Below are positions 27,400-35,381 of a DNA stretch of 64,000 nucleotides, one piece after another; position 1 is the first letter of the stretch; each line of letters begins with the position of its first letter. Made by a program: the position numbers and the translations under genes. A model generated the notes under the pieces. That model did not search any database. It saw nothing but the letters and a program-made list of their open reading frames with translations, and was not told the DNA's origin. Origin of the DNA: Microbacterium suaedae (lineage in GTDB: Bacteria > Actinomycetota > Actinomycetes > Actinomycetales > Microbacteriaceae); NCBI RefSeq assembly GCF_003254645.1, contig NZ_PNFD01000004.1, forward strand, positions 1 to 64,000. The letters are read 5' to 3'.

Positions 27400-27873
27400 A
27401 TGCTCGGAAGGACGTACGACACCCAGGTCTGCTCGATCGCACGCTCGCTCGAACTCGTCGGCGAACGATGGAGCCTGCTCATCCTGCGCGACGCGGTCTT
27501 TGCGGGCGTGGCGAGGTTCGGCAACTTCCAGCACAACCTCGGCATCGCGACAAACGTTCTCGCATCACGACTGGAGTCGTTCGTAACCAGCGGGATCATG
27601 GAGCGCCAGGACGGATCCGAGTACGCACTCACGCCGAAAGGCCGTTCGCTCGCTGTGGCGCTCATCGCACTGACGGAATGGGGCGATGAGTGGGCGTCCC
27701 CCGTTCCGCCGCCGATCCTCTATCGCCATTCCGCGTGCGACAGCCCCGTCCATGCGAAGGCGCACTGCGACAGCTGCGGCGTCGTACCCGCCGGCGAGGT
27801 CGCGGTCCGCATCGGCCCCGGCATGCCCCCCGAGTACCTTGCCGCGCGCCGCGGCGGATCCCGAGCGAGGTGA
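27400..27873 (+). CDS. HxlR-family transcriptional regulator
   Basis: 157 residues. The HxlR winged helix is visible as YDTQVCSIARSLELVGERWS, LLILRDAVFAGVARFGNFQ, LGIATNVLASRLE and MERQDGSEYALTPKGR. The C-terminal part has a short cysteine/histidine cluster (HSACDSP, HAKAHCDSCG) that looks like a small metal site, seen in part of the family. It is divergent from the SRPBCC gene across 98 bases and followed 5 bases later by the deleted VOC gene. Confidence 0.9.
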   Translation: MLGRTYDTQVCSIARSLELVGERWSLLILRDAVFAGVARFGNFQHNLGIATNVLASRLESFVTSGIMERQDGSEYALTPKGRSLAVALIALTEWGDEWASPVPPPILYRHSACDSPVHAKAHCDSCGVVPAGEVAVRIGPGMPPEYLAARRGGSRAR

Positions 27874-27878
27874 CGACG

Positions 27879-28034
27879 ATGCCGGGCTTCCATCACGTCG
27901 AGCTGTGGGTCGACGACATCTCCGCCGCGCGGGATTCCTGGGGCTGGCTGCTCGAACGATTTGGGTTCGCCTTCGAGCAGGCATGGCTCGAGAATGCCGC
28001 GGGCTTCAAAGTCGAGATCGTCGCCGAGGCGTAG
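27879..28034 (+). pseudogene. VOC/glyoxalase-family gene with an internal in-frame deletion
   Basis: Only 51 residues remain. The first 35 or so (MPGFHHVELWVDDISAARDS, then WGWLLERFGF) are the start of a VOC protein of about 130-140 residues. The last 15 (ENAAGFKVEIVAEA) are its normal C-terminal strand. The roughly 85-90 residues between, holding most of the domain, are missing, yet the frame is kept. It follows the HxlR gene closely. A functional VOC fold is not possible from this piece alone. The length of the loss is estimated from the family, not from an alignment. Confidence 0.75.
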
Positions 28035-28185
28035 CCGCCCGATCCGACGGAGATTCGCCGATTCGACGGATCAGACTGGTCGCTTCGCTCCGTCGAATGG
28101 GTCATTCTCCGGCGATCGGGCCGCAGCGCCAGGCGCACGGAGGATCCTCCCCCGCCGACTCAGCGCGCCACCTCGGGATACACAA

Positions 28186-28266
28186 CGACGCCAATTCTGC
28201 GCGGCGCCGGGCAGGATCCGCGGAATCCCGCGGGTGCCCCAAGCAGCCACCTCAGAATTGGCGTCG
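28186..28266. repeat. Intergenic inverted-repeat element, type A arm
   Basis: CGACGCCAATTCTG at 28186-28199 is complemented exactly by CAGAATTGGCGTCG at 28253-28266; ACACAA precedes the left arm. Nearly the same arm recurs at 38640-38658. It separates the VOC pseudogene from the convergent VOC gene (stop at 28276). Likely a bidirectional terminator. Confidence 0.85.
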
Positions 28267-28275
28267 CCCGGCAGT

Positions 28276-28965
28276 TCACCCCTCGCGGCGGTAGCCGTAC
28301 AGGTCGTCCTGGGTGCCGTTGATCCACACCTCGTCACCGCCGTCGGGGTTCGGGAACCGCACCGAGCGGCCGAAGGCCTCGCCGACGACCGCCGCGTCAT
28401 ACCCCGCGGCGCGAAGCCGCTCAGCGAGGCCCTCGACGTCCGCCCAGAGGAACGACAGGCCGACGCGTGGCTCGTCGCCGCGATGCAGCCCGACGAGGCC
28501 ACCGCCGTCTGCCTCGAGCTCGATCCAGCCGCCCCGGTCCGATGCGATCGTCGGACGCAGCCCGAGGGCCTCGAGGATCCGGCGCGGCGTCTCTATCTCG
28601 GGCGTGAACCAGATCGGCTGTACCGCGAGCGCGCCGTCGCGGTTCGCCGCGGACCCGATGCTCACCGTGATCTCGACTCCATGCGAGACCGTGAGCATCT
28701 CGCCGACACCCGCCATCGTCGTCCGCTCGACGCCGAACGACGCAAGCGCCCGCTCCGCCTCGTCGAGGTCGTCGACGAGCAGATGCAGGTCGACGGATCC
28801 GGCGGGATGCCCCGGCGTCTCGGGATGGATCGCGAGCGATCCGCGCCCGTGGAACTCGCCCCACTCGGGCGCCGGTGGATGCGGCGCCTCGAGCCCCAGC
28901 GCACCCGCGGCGGCGTGCCACGCGGAGGCGTCGCGGGCGTAGAGGATCTGCTGGATCGAGGTCAT
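28276..28965 (-). CDS. VOC family protein, two-domain glyoxalase-like
   Basis: 229 residues with two tandem betaalphabetabetabeta modules: about 1-110 ([37 protein letters not shown]) and 115-225 ([52 protein letters not shown]). The superfamily includes glyoxalases, dioxygenases and resistance proteins; metal-ligand positions are not complete enough to choose. Its ATG overlaps the stop of a 49-residue ribbon-helix-helix gene (ATGA), so the two are translationally coupled and may be regulator and target. Confidence 0.85.
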   Translation of the reverse strand: MTSIQQILYARDASAWHAAAGALGLEAPHPPAPEWGEFHGRGSLAIHPETPGHPAGSVDLHLLVDDLDEAERALASFGVERTTMAGVGEMLTVSHGVEITVSIGSAANRDGALAVQPIWFTPEIETPRRILEALGLRPTIASDRGGWIELEADGGGLVGLHRGDEPRVGLSFLWADVEGLAERLRAAGYDAAVVGEAFGRSVRFPNPDGGDEVWINGTQDDLYGYRREG

Positions 28966-29111
28966 TCGGCACCCCCTTCGATCTCGGCGCGCAGCACGCG
29001 CTCGACGAGGGCCGACAGGCTCGAACCCTCGTCGATCGCCCGATGCTTGACCTCGCGCACGAGGTCGCGCGGGAGGTACACATTGAACTGCACCTTGTCG
29101 CTTCCTGTCAT
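28962..29111 (-). CDS. Ribbon-helix-helix (CopG/Arc-type) DNA-binding protein, 49 residues
   Basis: The ATG at 29111 opens a 49-residue frame: after a short N-terminus, [19 protein letters not shown] forms the beta-strand and first helix, then [20 protein letters not shown] the second helix. This is the RHH fold used by CopG-type repressors and antitoxins. It overlaps the VOC gene by four bases and is too short for many gene finders. No toxin gene lies beside it, so it is more likely a local repressor, or an antitoxin whose partner is the VOC protein by position only. Confidence 0.85.
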   Translation of the reverse strand: MTGSDKVQFNVYLPRDLVREVKHRAIDEGSSLSALVERVLRAEIEGGAE

Positions 29112-29249
29112 GCTAGCAATCTAGACCCGCATCGCGATCGCCGTCAACCGGCACTCTCGCACGCAGGGTCCGGAAGGAGATCGATGCCCGGGATCCGATC
29201 ACCCGAGACATCGCCTCGCGCGGCGAGACGACGTGCCAGAATCGCGATC

Positions 29250-29678
29250 ATGTCGAATCGCCTCCTGCAAGCGCGCCGCGCCGCGCCCATGGTCGCCGCC
29301 TGCGCCCTGCTCGCGCTGACAGCCTGCTCCGGGCAGCCGGATCCCGCGGGATCGACAGAACCGGGCCTGCCCGCGGGATACACGCCGGCCGACGACGTGA
29401 CCGACCCCACGCTCGTGGCACTCGACGCCGGTGACGGCGACCTGCGCATCGTCACGTGGGGCAGCTCTTCGTGCGTTCCCACCTTCACGGAGCCGACCGT
29501 CATCGACGAGGTCCCGACGCTGACGCTCGTCGCGCCCGACGCCGATGCGTGCACCGCCGACATCGCCCCGACGACGCACACGATCGAGGGCATGCTGGCG
29601 GGTATCGACCCCGAGAATGTGGACATCATCGAGGAGTCGAGCGGAGGGATCACCACCGTCCTGCTCGCGACCTACTGA
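29250..29678 (+). CDS. Small secreted lipoprotein of unknown function
   Basis: 142 residues starting MSNRLLQARRAAPMVAACAL. The signal peptide ends in the lipobox LTAC, so Cys26 should be lipidated. The mature part is acidic and Thr/Pro-rich with two further cysteines (SSSCVP and DACTAD) that could form a disulfide, and ends in an IIEESSGGITTVLLATY strand. I recognise no family. It is convergent with the EamA gene, 4 bases apart. Confidence 0.75.
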   Translation: MSNRLLQARRAAPMVAACALLALTACSGQPDPAGSTEPGLPAGYTPADDVTDPTLVALDAGDGDLRIVTWGSSSCVPTFTEPTVIDEVPTLTLVAPDADACTADIAPTTHTIEGMLAGIDPENVDIIEESSGGITTVLLATY

Positions 29679-29682
29679 GCGC

Positions 29683-30555
29683 TCAGCCCGCCCGCGCGGC
29701 CGCGCCCTCGGGTTCGGCGTCGAGGTTCTCGCGTCCGCCGTCGCGCTGAGCCATCGCCCCGGCGACGATCACGAGGGCGATGCCGAAGACCTGCAGGGCG
29801 TTCGGCACCTGGTGCAGCACGGCGAAGCCGAGCAGGAGCCCGAACGCGGGCTCAATCGACATGAGGGTGCCGAAGGCTGTCGCGTTCATGCGCCGCAGCG
29901 CGAGCATCTCGAACGCCCACGGGATCACCGGAAGCAGCACGGCGAGACCGGCCGCGACGAGCAGATGGATCGGCTCGAGGGATCCGATCGCCTGCGGCAC
30001 GCCGACGACGGCGACGAGGATCGCGGCGATCGGCACGGTGAGCGACAGTGCACCGACCCCCGCGAACCGATCACCGACCTTCTGCATGAGCACGACGTAA
30101 GCACCCCACCCAGCCGCCGCGACGAACGCGAGCCCGACGCCGACGAGGTCGACGGATCCGCCCCACGGTTCATTCATGACGACGACCCCGACGAGCGCGA
30201 CGGCGGGCCACACGGCCTTCCGCAGGCTTCGGCTCGCGAGTGCGGCCACCGTGAGCGGGCCGAGGAACTCGATCGCGACCGCCGTGCCGAGCGGGATCCG
30301 CTCGATCGCGGCGAGGAATGTCACGGTCTGCAGGCCCTGCGTGAAGCCGAGGCCGACGATGATCGGCACGTCGCGCCGGCGCACCTTCCGCAGCGGCGGG
30401 CGGGCGATGAGGAGAAAGATGACGGCTCCGAACGCCAGCCGCAGCCACGCGGTACCGCCGGGGCCGATCGCGGCGATGAGGCCGATCGACAGCGATGCCC
30501 CGAGCTGCACCGAGAGCATCGCGCCGACGGCGAGCGACCAGGCGGGCAGCCTCAT
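29683..30555 (-). CDS. EamA/DMT-family transporter, RhtA-like
   Basis: 290 residues with ten hydrophobic segments in two EamA repeats (GLIAAIGPGGTAWLRLAFGA; FEMLALRRMNATAFGTLMSI). The second repeat ends with FGLLLGFAVLHQVPNALQ. It resembles RhtA-type exporters of amino acids such as threonine and homoserine. The gene overlaps the XRE-cupin regulator by four bases (ATGA), so it is the regulator's likely target. Substrate unknown. Confidence 0.9.
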   Translation of the reverse strand: MRLPAWSLAVGAMLSVQLGASLSIGLIAAIGPGGTAWLRLAFGAVIFLLIARPPLRKVRRRDVPIIVGLGFTQGLQTVTFLAAIERIPLGTAVAIEFLGPLTVAALASRSLRKAVWPAVALVGVVVMNEPWGGSVDLVGVGLAFVAAAGWGAYVVLMQKVGDRFAGVGALSLTVPIAAILVAVVGVPQAIGSLEPIHLLVAAGLAVLLPVIPWAFEMLALRRMNATAFGTLMSIEPAFGLLLGFAVLHQVPNALQVFGIALVIVAGAMAQRDGGRENLDAEPEGAAARAG

Positions 30556-31124
30556 TCACCGACCCCCGGCTCGAACACCGTGAGGATGAAGCGGGCGCCC
30601 GCGTCGCTGACGTAGGCGTGCGGAGCGTCGCCGTCGAAGGCGAGCGCATCGCCCGCGGCGAGCGCGTACCCCTCCCCCGCAACGTCGACGCGCATCGAGC
30701 CCGACTGCACCTGCAGCAGCTCCTTGGTGCCGGCGGCGTGCGGCTCACTGTCGTGGCGCTCGCCGGGCGCGAGGGTCCAGTCCCAGAGCTCGACGACGTC
30801 GGGCGGCTGTGTGCCGGCGACGAGGATCCCCTCTCCGCCGCGGTCGCCGCGCCAGAGAACGGCACCGTCGCCCGAGCGGGTGACCTTCGCCCGCGCGGCC
30901 TGCGGCGGCTCGACGAGGGCGGGGAGCCCGAGTCCGAGGGCGTCGCTGAGGCTCAGCAGGATCGCGATCCCTGGGCTCGCCTCGCCCTTCTCGACGTTCA
31001 CGATCATGCGCCTGCTCACCCCGGAGGCCTCGGCGAACTGGTCGAGGGTCCAGCCGCGCGATCGGCGGGCGGCGCGGATGCGGAATCCGATCGCCTGGGC
31101 GAGCTGGTGGGAGGCATCATCCAT
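30552..31124 (-). CDS. XRE-family regulator with C-terminal cupin domain
   Basis: 190 residues. The N-terminal helix-turn-helix (IGFRIRAARRSRGWTLDQFA, EASGVSRRMIVNVEKGEASP) is joined to a cupin ligand-binding domain (about 110-190: LAPGERHDSEPHAAGTKELL, ALAAGDALAFDGDAPHAY). This architecture is common among regulators of amino-acid transport or catabolism. The next gene, in the same operon, is the EamA exporter. A palindrome immediately upstream (31134-31147) overlaps the likely promoter, suggesting autoregulation. A -10-like TATCCT seven bases before the ATG suggests a leaderless mRNA. Confidence 0.9.
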   Translation of the reverse strand: MDDASHQLAQAIGFRIRAARRSRGWTLDQFAEASGVSRRMIVNVEKGEASPGIAILLSLSDALGLGLPALVEPPQAARAKVTRSGDGAVLWRGDRGGEGILVAGTQPPDVVELWDWTLAPGERHDSEPHAAGTKELLQVQSGSMRVDVAGEGYALAAGDALAFDGDAPHAYVSDAGARFILTVFEPGVGE

Positions 31125-31133
31125 ACAGTGCAG

Positions 31134-31147
31134 GATAGTGCACTATC
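31134..31147. promoter_or_regulatory. Operator-like palindrome of the XRE-cupin gene
   Basis: GATAGTGCACTATC is a perfect 14-base palindrome 9 bases upstream of the start codon. On the minus strand it overlaps a TATCCT -10-like hexamer (31132-31137). Further TGCA half-sites flank it (CAGTGCA, ATGCAC). It fits autorepression by the adjacent XRE protein. Confidence 0.7.
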
Positions 31148-31251
31148 TATGCACAGTCGATTCGGCCATGACACCCGAGGTGCACACTGGCAAGAATTGA
31201 TGATGCAGATTAAACTCATCCTTGCTTGCACTCTCAAACGCAAGGAGAGCG

Positions 31252-31836
31252 ATGTTCATCGTGACAGCAGACCAGCGCGACAGCCAGACCGGCGCCGACC
31301 TCGTCCCCGCAGGCATCGCCACCGTGGAGCGGGCGGCCGCAGACGGGCTCGCGCTTCCCCCTGAGCGCACGGCTGGCGACGAGATCCAGGCGGCGATCAC
31401 GTCGGCAGCGTCGGCCCTCGCAGTCATCCTCGCCCTGACACGTGCCGAGACCTGGAGCGTCGGGCTGGGCGTGGGAGATGTGGAGGCCCCGCTGCCGAGA
31501 GAGGTGCGCGCGGCGCGCGGAGCGGCGTTCGTGCGCGCACGCGACGCTGTCGATCGCGCGAAGAAGGCACCCTCCCGCATCGCGATCTCCGGTGAGGGCG
31601 CCGGCGACGCCGAGGCCCTCGTTCGTCTGCTCGTCGAGCTGCGCGACAGACGCACCGACGAGGGCTGGGAAGTGCACGATCTGCTCGTGGGCGGCATCAC
31701 CCAGCGCGAGGCCGCCGAGCGCATCGGCATCAGCGAGGGGGCCGTCAGCCGCCGCGTGAGCACGGCTGCGCTCCGCACCGAGGAGGCGGCGGTTCCCGCC
31801 CTGACACGGATCCTCGAAGCTCTGGATCCCGACTGA
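31252..31836 (+). CDS. SatD-like protein with C-terminal helix-turn-helix
   Basis: 194 residues from ATG at 31252, with AAGGAGAG upstream. The N-terminus FIVTADQRDSQTGADLVP resembles SatD-family proteins, first named in streptococcal acid tolerance. Near the C-terminus LVGGITQREAAERIGISEGA and VSRRVSTAALRTEEA form a sigma-70 region 4-like helix-turn-helix. It precedes a membrane protein gene, with a perfect hairpin between them. The biochemical role of such proteins is unknown; DNA binding is inferred from the helix-turn-helix. Confidence 0.65.
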   Translation: MFIVTADQRDSQTGADLVPAGIATVERAAADGLALPPERTAGDEIQAAITSAASALAVILALTRAETWSVGLGVGDVEAPLPREVRAARGAAFVRARDAVDRAKKAPSRIAISGEGAGDAEALVRLLVELRDRRTDEGWEVHDLLVGGITQREAAERIGISEGAVSRRVSTAALRTEEAAVPALTRILEALDPD

Positions 31837-31838
31837 TG

Positions 31839-31881
31839 CTGTCACGCACACCCCGATGGGGATGTCGGAGGTGCGTGACAG
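31839..31881 (+). terminator. Hairpin between the SatD-like and membrane-protein genes
   Basis: CTGTCACGCAC (31839-31849) pairs exactly with GTGCGTGACAG (31871-31881); an inner CCCC-GAT-GGGG can form a smaller stem. It lies 2 bases after the SatD-like stop and 9 bases before the ATG of the next gene. It could act as an attenuator or partial terminator. No T-run follows. Confidence 0.6.
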
Positions 31882-31890
31882 ACTGACGAC

Positions 31891-32472
31891 ATGTTCGCCC
31901 CCGAGCTGGTCGCCCGCACGGTGTACGGTGCCGTGCTGCTCGCGGCCTTCGTCGCGGCGCTCGTCCTGGTGCTGCTCCGGCATCGTCGCCCGGCATCGGG
32001 CCCGCTGCTCGCGGCGGCGATCTTCCTCACCCTGTGCCTCCTGGCTGCGGCGATCTCCCCCGTCTCTGCGCCCCTGCCCTTCGCGGCAGCACTCGCCGTC
32101 GTCGGCACGACCGTCGCCGTGCTCGGCGGGGACCCTGCCGCCCGGCGCGTGCTCGACCTCGCTTCCGACGACCGAGTCCGCGAGGGCGAGCACGGCGGGA
32201 TCCTGCTGCGCGCGACGCCTCCCGAACCCCAGATGCTGCCCGAGGTCATGCGCGGCGGCGTGACGATCGGATACCTCGAGCGAGCGGCCGCGGCTCTCGC
32301 CATCCTCGTCGGATATCCCGAAGCGATCGCTGTCGTCGTCGCGATCAAGGGGATCGCCCGCTTCACCGAGCTCGGCACCCCCGAAGCGCGAGAGAGATTC
32401 ATCATCGGCACCCTCGCAAGCCTCGGCTGGGCGTGCATCGCGGCGGCCGCCGTGCATCTCGCCATCTGGTGA
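31891..32472 (+). CDS. Integral membrane protein of unknown function, SatD-associated
   Basis: 193 residues with about five to six hydrophobic segments (VYGAVLLAAFVAALVLVLL, PLLAAAIFLTLCLLAAAI, ALAILVGYPEAIAVVVAIKG, and a final LASLGWACIAAAAVHLAIW). The short motif KGIARFTEL followed by ARERFIIGTLAS is conserved in actinobacterial membrane proteins encoded beside SatD-like genes. No transport or enzyme motif is recognised. It follows the SatD-like gene after a hairpin. Confidence 0.75.
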   Translation: MFAPELVARTVYGAVLLAAFVAALVLVLLRHRRPASGPLLAAAIFLTLCLLAAAISPVSAPLPFAAALAVVGTTVAVLGGDPAARRVLDLASDDRVREGEHGGILLRATPPEPQMLPEVMRGGVTIGYLERAAAALAILVGYPEAIAVVVAIKGIARFTELGTPEARERFIIGTLASLGWACIAAAAVHLAIW

Positions 32473-32488
32473 CGCGTACTCTGAGCTC

Positions 32489-33403
32489 ATGCCGCTCACG
32501 GGCCTCAGCGCGTTTCCCCTCACTCCGCTTGTCGACGACGAGATCGACGAGCACGCATTCGCGGCGCAGATCGGCCGCCTCTCGAGCAGCGGCGTCGATT
32601 CGATCACCGCTCTCGGCTCCACCGGCTCGTATGTCTACCTGTCACGTGCCGAGCGTGCACGGGTGCTCCGCATCGCCGTCGACGAGGCAGGCACCGTCCC
32701 CGTACTCGCAGGCGTCGGCTCACTGCGCACGTCAGATGTCCTCGCACACGCCGACGACGCGGAGCGCGCCGGGGTCGCAGGCCTCCTCGTCGCACCTGTC
32801 TCGTATCAGCCGCTGACCGACGACGAGGTCTTCGGGCTGTATCAGGACGTCGCCCGGGCGACCGAGCTGCCGATCGTCGTCTACGACAACCCGCGCACGA
32901 CAGGATTCGCCTTCTCTCTCGAGATGTACGAACGCGTCGCCGAGCTGCCCGGCATCGCGTCGATCAAGATCCCCGGGAGCACGACGGATCCGCAGGAGGC
33001 ACGCGCGCGGATCGCGGCGATCCGCTCCCGGATCCCCGCGCGCGTGACGATCGGCATCTCCGGCGACGCGTTCGCGGCCGCCGGCCTCGAGGCCGGCTGC
33101 GACGCGTGGTTCTCCGTGCTCGCCGGAACCCTTCCGGATCCCGCTCTGCGCCTCGTGCGGGCGGCACAGGCAGGCGACCACGCGGCTGCGCGCGCCGAGT
33201 CTGAGCGCCTGCGCCCGCTCTGGGATCTGTTCGCCGAGGCAGGTGGCGGGCTGCGCGTCATGGCGGCCATCGCCGAGCACCTGCGCTGGGCGACGCGCTC
33301 GTGCCTCCCCCGCCCGCTCCGCGGCCTCGATGACGAACAGCGCGGCCGCCTCGCGCGAATTCTCGACGAACTCGAGCTGCGCCCGCCGCGGGATCAGACC
33401 TGA
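32489..33403 (+). CDS. Dihydrodipicolinate synthase/N-acetylneuraminate lyase family protein
   Basis: 304 residues of the class I aldolase (DapA/NanA) superfamily. Lys160 in ASIKIPG is the Schiff-base lysine and Tyr132 in IVVYDNPRT the catalytic tyrosine. GSTGSYVYL replaces the GTTGE of true DapA, and the arginine after YDNP is shifted. It is therefore more likely a relative acting on another 2-keto acid than the lysine-pathway enzyme. It begins 16 bases after the membrane protein gene. asd and lysC lie 3.5-7 kb away on the other strand, but not in an operon with it. Confidence 0.85.
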   Translation: MPLTGLSAFPLTPLVDDEIDEHAFAAQIGRLSSSGVDSITALGSTGSYVYLSRAERARVLRIAVDEAGTVPVLAGVGSLRTSDVLAHADDAERAGVAGLLVAPVSYQPLTDDEVFGLYQDVARATELPIVVYDNPRTTGFAFSLEMYERVAELPGIASIKIPGSTTDPQEARARIAAIRSRIPARVTIGISGDAFAAAGLEAGCDAWFSVLAGTLPDPALRLVRAAQAGDHAAARAESERLRPLWDLFAEAGGGLRVMAAIAEHLRWATRSCLPRPLRGLDDEQRGRLARILDELELRPPRDQT

Positions 33404-33438
33404 CGCGGGCGCACCGTCTCGCCCTCCGCCCCGCGCAT

Positions 33439-33517
33439 CACAACGCAGTCAATCCGGGCTCTGGCTTCGCCGATCAGCCCACCAGGACACGCAAGCCGAC
33501 GAATCGACTGCGTTGTG
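33439..33517. repeat. Intergenic inverted-repeat element, type B arm
   Basis: CACAACGCAGTC at 33439-33450 is complemented exactly by GACTGCGTTGTG at 33506-33517. The same arm, CACAACGCAGTCAA, recurs at 38753. It lies between the convergent dapA-like gene and galE. Likely a bidirectional terminator. Confidence 0.85.
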
Positions 33518-33537
33518 TGGGAGGACGAGCGCCGGAG

Positions 33538-34557
33538 TCAGCCCTCGTAGCCGCCGGGGTTCTTCTGCTGCCAGTTCCAGACGTCGCGCGTCATGTCGTC
33601 GATCGTGCGCGTCGCCTTCCACCCGAGCTCGCGCTCGGCCTTCGCGGGCGTGCAGTACGTCGCAGCGAGGTCGCCCGCACGACGGGGCTTCACCGACTTC
33701 GGCAGCTCAGTGCCCGCTGCCTTCTCGAACGACGCGATCAGCTCGCGCACGCTCACGGGGTTGCCCGTGCCGAGGTTGTAGGACGCGAGACCCGGCGCTG
33801 CGTTCTCGAGAGCCTTGACGTGCCCCTCGGCGAGGTCGACGACGTGGATGTAGTCGCGCTGCCCCGTTCCGTCCGGGGTGTCATAGTCGTCACCGAAGAT
33901 GCCGATCTCGGGCAGAGAACCGACCGCGACGCGCGCGACGAACGGCATGAGGTTGTTCGGGATCCCCTTCGGGTCTTCCCCGACGAGGCCCGACGCGTGC
34001 GCGCCGACCGGGTTGAAGTAACGCAGCAGGGTGACGTTGACCTCGGGATTCGCCTTCTGCACGTCGGCGAGGACCGTCTCGTTCATGAGCTTCGACTTCG
34101 AGTACGGGTTCGAGAGTTCGACAAGATTGCGCGTCGCTTCCTCCGTGAACGGCAGATCGGCGGGATCCGAGTACACCGTGCCGGTCGACGAGAACACGAA
34201 GGAGCGGATCCCCTTCGCGAGACCGACGCGCAGGAGCGCATAGGTCGTGTCGAGATTGTTCGCGTAGTAAGCGAGCGGCTTCTCGACCGACTCGCCGACG
34301 GCCTTGAGCGCGGCGAAATGAATGATCGCTTCGAAAGGACCGTGCTCGTCGAAGACTCCCTCGACGACCTCGTCGTCTGCGGCGTCACCGACGACGAGCG
34401 GAACCGTCGACCCGGTGATCTCGGCGACGCGGTCGGTCACCACGCGACTCGTGTTCGAGAGATCGTCGAGCATGACGGGCTCGTGACCAGCCTCGAGGAG
34501 AGCAATGGCCGTGTGGGTTCCGACATATCCGGCTCCGCCGGCGAGAAGAACGCGCAT
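33538..34557 (-). CDS. galE: UDP-glucose 4-epimerase
   Basis: 339 residues, the normal length. Interconverts UDP-glucose and UDP-galactose using bound NAD. The Rossmann motif GGAGYVGTHTA is at the start. The catalytic serine (FSSTGTVYSD) and the Tyr/Lys pair in NPYSKSKLMNE are present. Substrate-binding NPVGAHASGLVGEDP and YIHVVDLAEGHVKAL fit GalE. It is native in composition and could supply UDP-galactose to the glycosyltransferase of the acquired operon. It lies 9 bases from tdk on the same strand. Confidence 0.95.
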   Translation of the reverse strand: MRVLLAGGAGYVGTHTAIALLEAGHEPVMLDDLSNTSRVVTDRVAEITGSTVPLVVGDAADDEVVEGVFDEHGPFEAIIHFAALKAVGESVEKPLAYYANNLDTTYALLRVGLAKGIRSFVFSSTGTVYSDPADLPFTEEATRNLVELSNPYSKSKLMNETVLADVQKANPEVNVTLLRYFNPVGAHASGLVGEDPKGIPNNLMPFVARVAVGSLPEIGIFGDDYDTPDGTGQRDYIHVVDLAEGHVKALENAAPGLASYNLGTGNPVSVRELIASFEKAAGTELPKSVKPRRAGDLAATYCTPAKAERELGWKATRTIDDMTRDVWNWQQKNPGGYEG

Positions 34558-34566
34558 GGCTCCAGC

Positions 34567-35229
34567 CTAGCGGGGCCCCAGCACGCCTCCCGATTCCTCG
34601 AGATAGCACGTGCCGCAGAGGGACTCGTACGTCACGAAGTGCTCGTCGCGCACGCTGGCCGTCGCCGCGTCGATCGCCACCTGGTCGCCATCGAACACGA
34701 ACTCGCCACCGACCTTCCGGCCGTTGAACATCGCCTTGCGCCCGCAGCGGCAGATGGTCTTGAGCTCCTCGAGCGAGTGCGCGACCTCGAGCAGTCTGCG
34801 GGATCCAGGAAACGCCTCGGTCTGGAAATCGGTGCGGATCCCATAGGCCATGACAGGGATCCCGTCCTCGACCGCGATGCGGAACAGGTCGTCGACCTGC
34901 CCTCGCGAGAGGAACTGGGCCTCGTCGATGAGGAGGCAGGCGACATCCGTCGGCCGGTCTCGGTCGAACAGAGCATCCTCGGCCGCACGCCGCACTCGCA
35001 GTCGCTCGCGTGCGAACAGCTCCCGCGCATCGCCGTCGGGTGCGATGAGGAAGTCGACCGGGCGAGTCACGCCGAGGCGGGATTCGATCTCGCCCGCGCC
35101 CTTCGTATCGATGGCGGGCTTGGCGAGGAGCACGGCCTGACCGCGCTCTTCGTAGTTGAAGGCGGCCTGCAACAGCGCGGTCGACTTGCCGGAGTTCATC
35201 GCCCCGTATCGGAAGTACAGTTTGGCCAC
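34567..35229 (-). CDS. tdk: Thymidine kinase, type II
   Basis: 220 residues. Phosphorylates thymidine with ATP. The P-loop is GAMNSGKST near residue 10, Walker B is LLIDEAQFLS, and four zinc-binding cysteines are present (CRCGRKAMFNG and SLCGTCY). The lasso loop region KVGGEFVFDGDQVAIDA is also present. It lies directly upstream of galE and after the mqo hairpin. The length, about 30 residues more than E. coli Tdk, is normal for actinobacteria. Confidence 0.95.
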   Translation of the reverse strand: MAKLYFRYGAMNSGKSTALLQAAFNYEERGQAVLLAKPAIDTKGAGEIESRLGVTRPVDFLIAPDGDARELFARERLRVRRAAEDALFDRDRPTDVACLLIDEAQFLSRGQVDDLFRIAVEDGIPVMAYGIRTDFQTEAFPGSRRLLEVAHSLEELKTICRCGRKAMFNGRKVGGEFVFDGDQVAIDAATASVRDEHFVTYESLCGTCYLEESGGVLGPR

Positions 35230-35262
35230 CGAAACAGCGTAGTCGGACCCGGGCGAGACGCC

Positions 35263-35299
35263 GCGCGCCCCGGCCGAAGAGGATCGAGGCGGGGCGCGC
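35263..35299 (-). terminator. GC-rich hairpin after mqo
   Basis: GCGCGCCCCG (35263-35272) pairs exactly with CGGGGCGCGC (35290-35299), loop 17 bases. It lies 83 bases beyond the mqo stop, between mqo and tdk. No T-run; termination is inferred. Confidence 0.55.
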
Positions 35300-35381
35300 A
35301 GAGGAAGCGAGGGATGAAGCCGACGGCGAAGACGGATCCGCCGACGACCGACGGACTCGCATCATCCGCCGGCGGCGAGAT

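Noticed and set aside
26733..27665. 310-codon minus-strand frame covering the SRPBCC and HxlR genes
   Set aside because: It crosses two genes with clear domains and sensible starts and has no recognisable features itself.
28962..28965. Classical toxin-antitoxin pair with the 49-residue RHH protein as antitoxin
   Set aside because: The only coupled gene is a VOC protein, with no resemblance to RelE, PIN or other toxins, so I call it a DNA-binding protein only.
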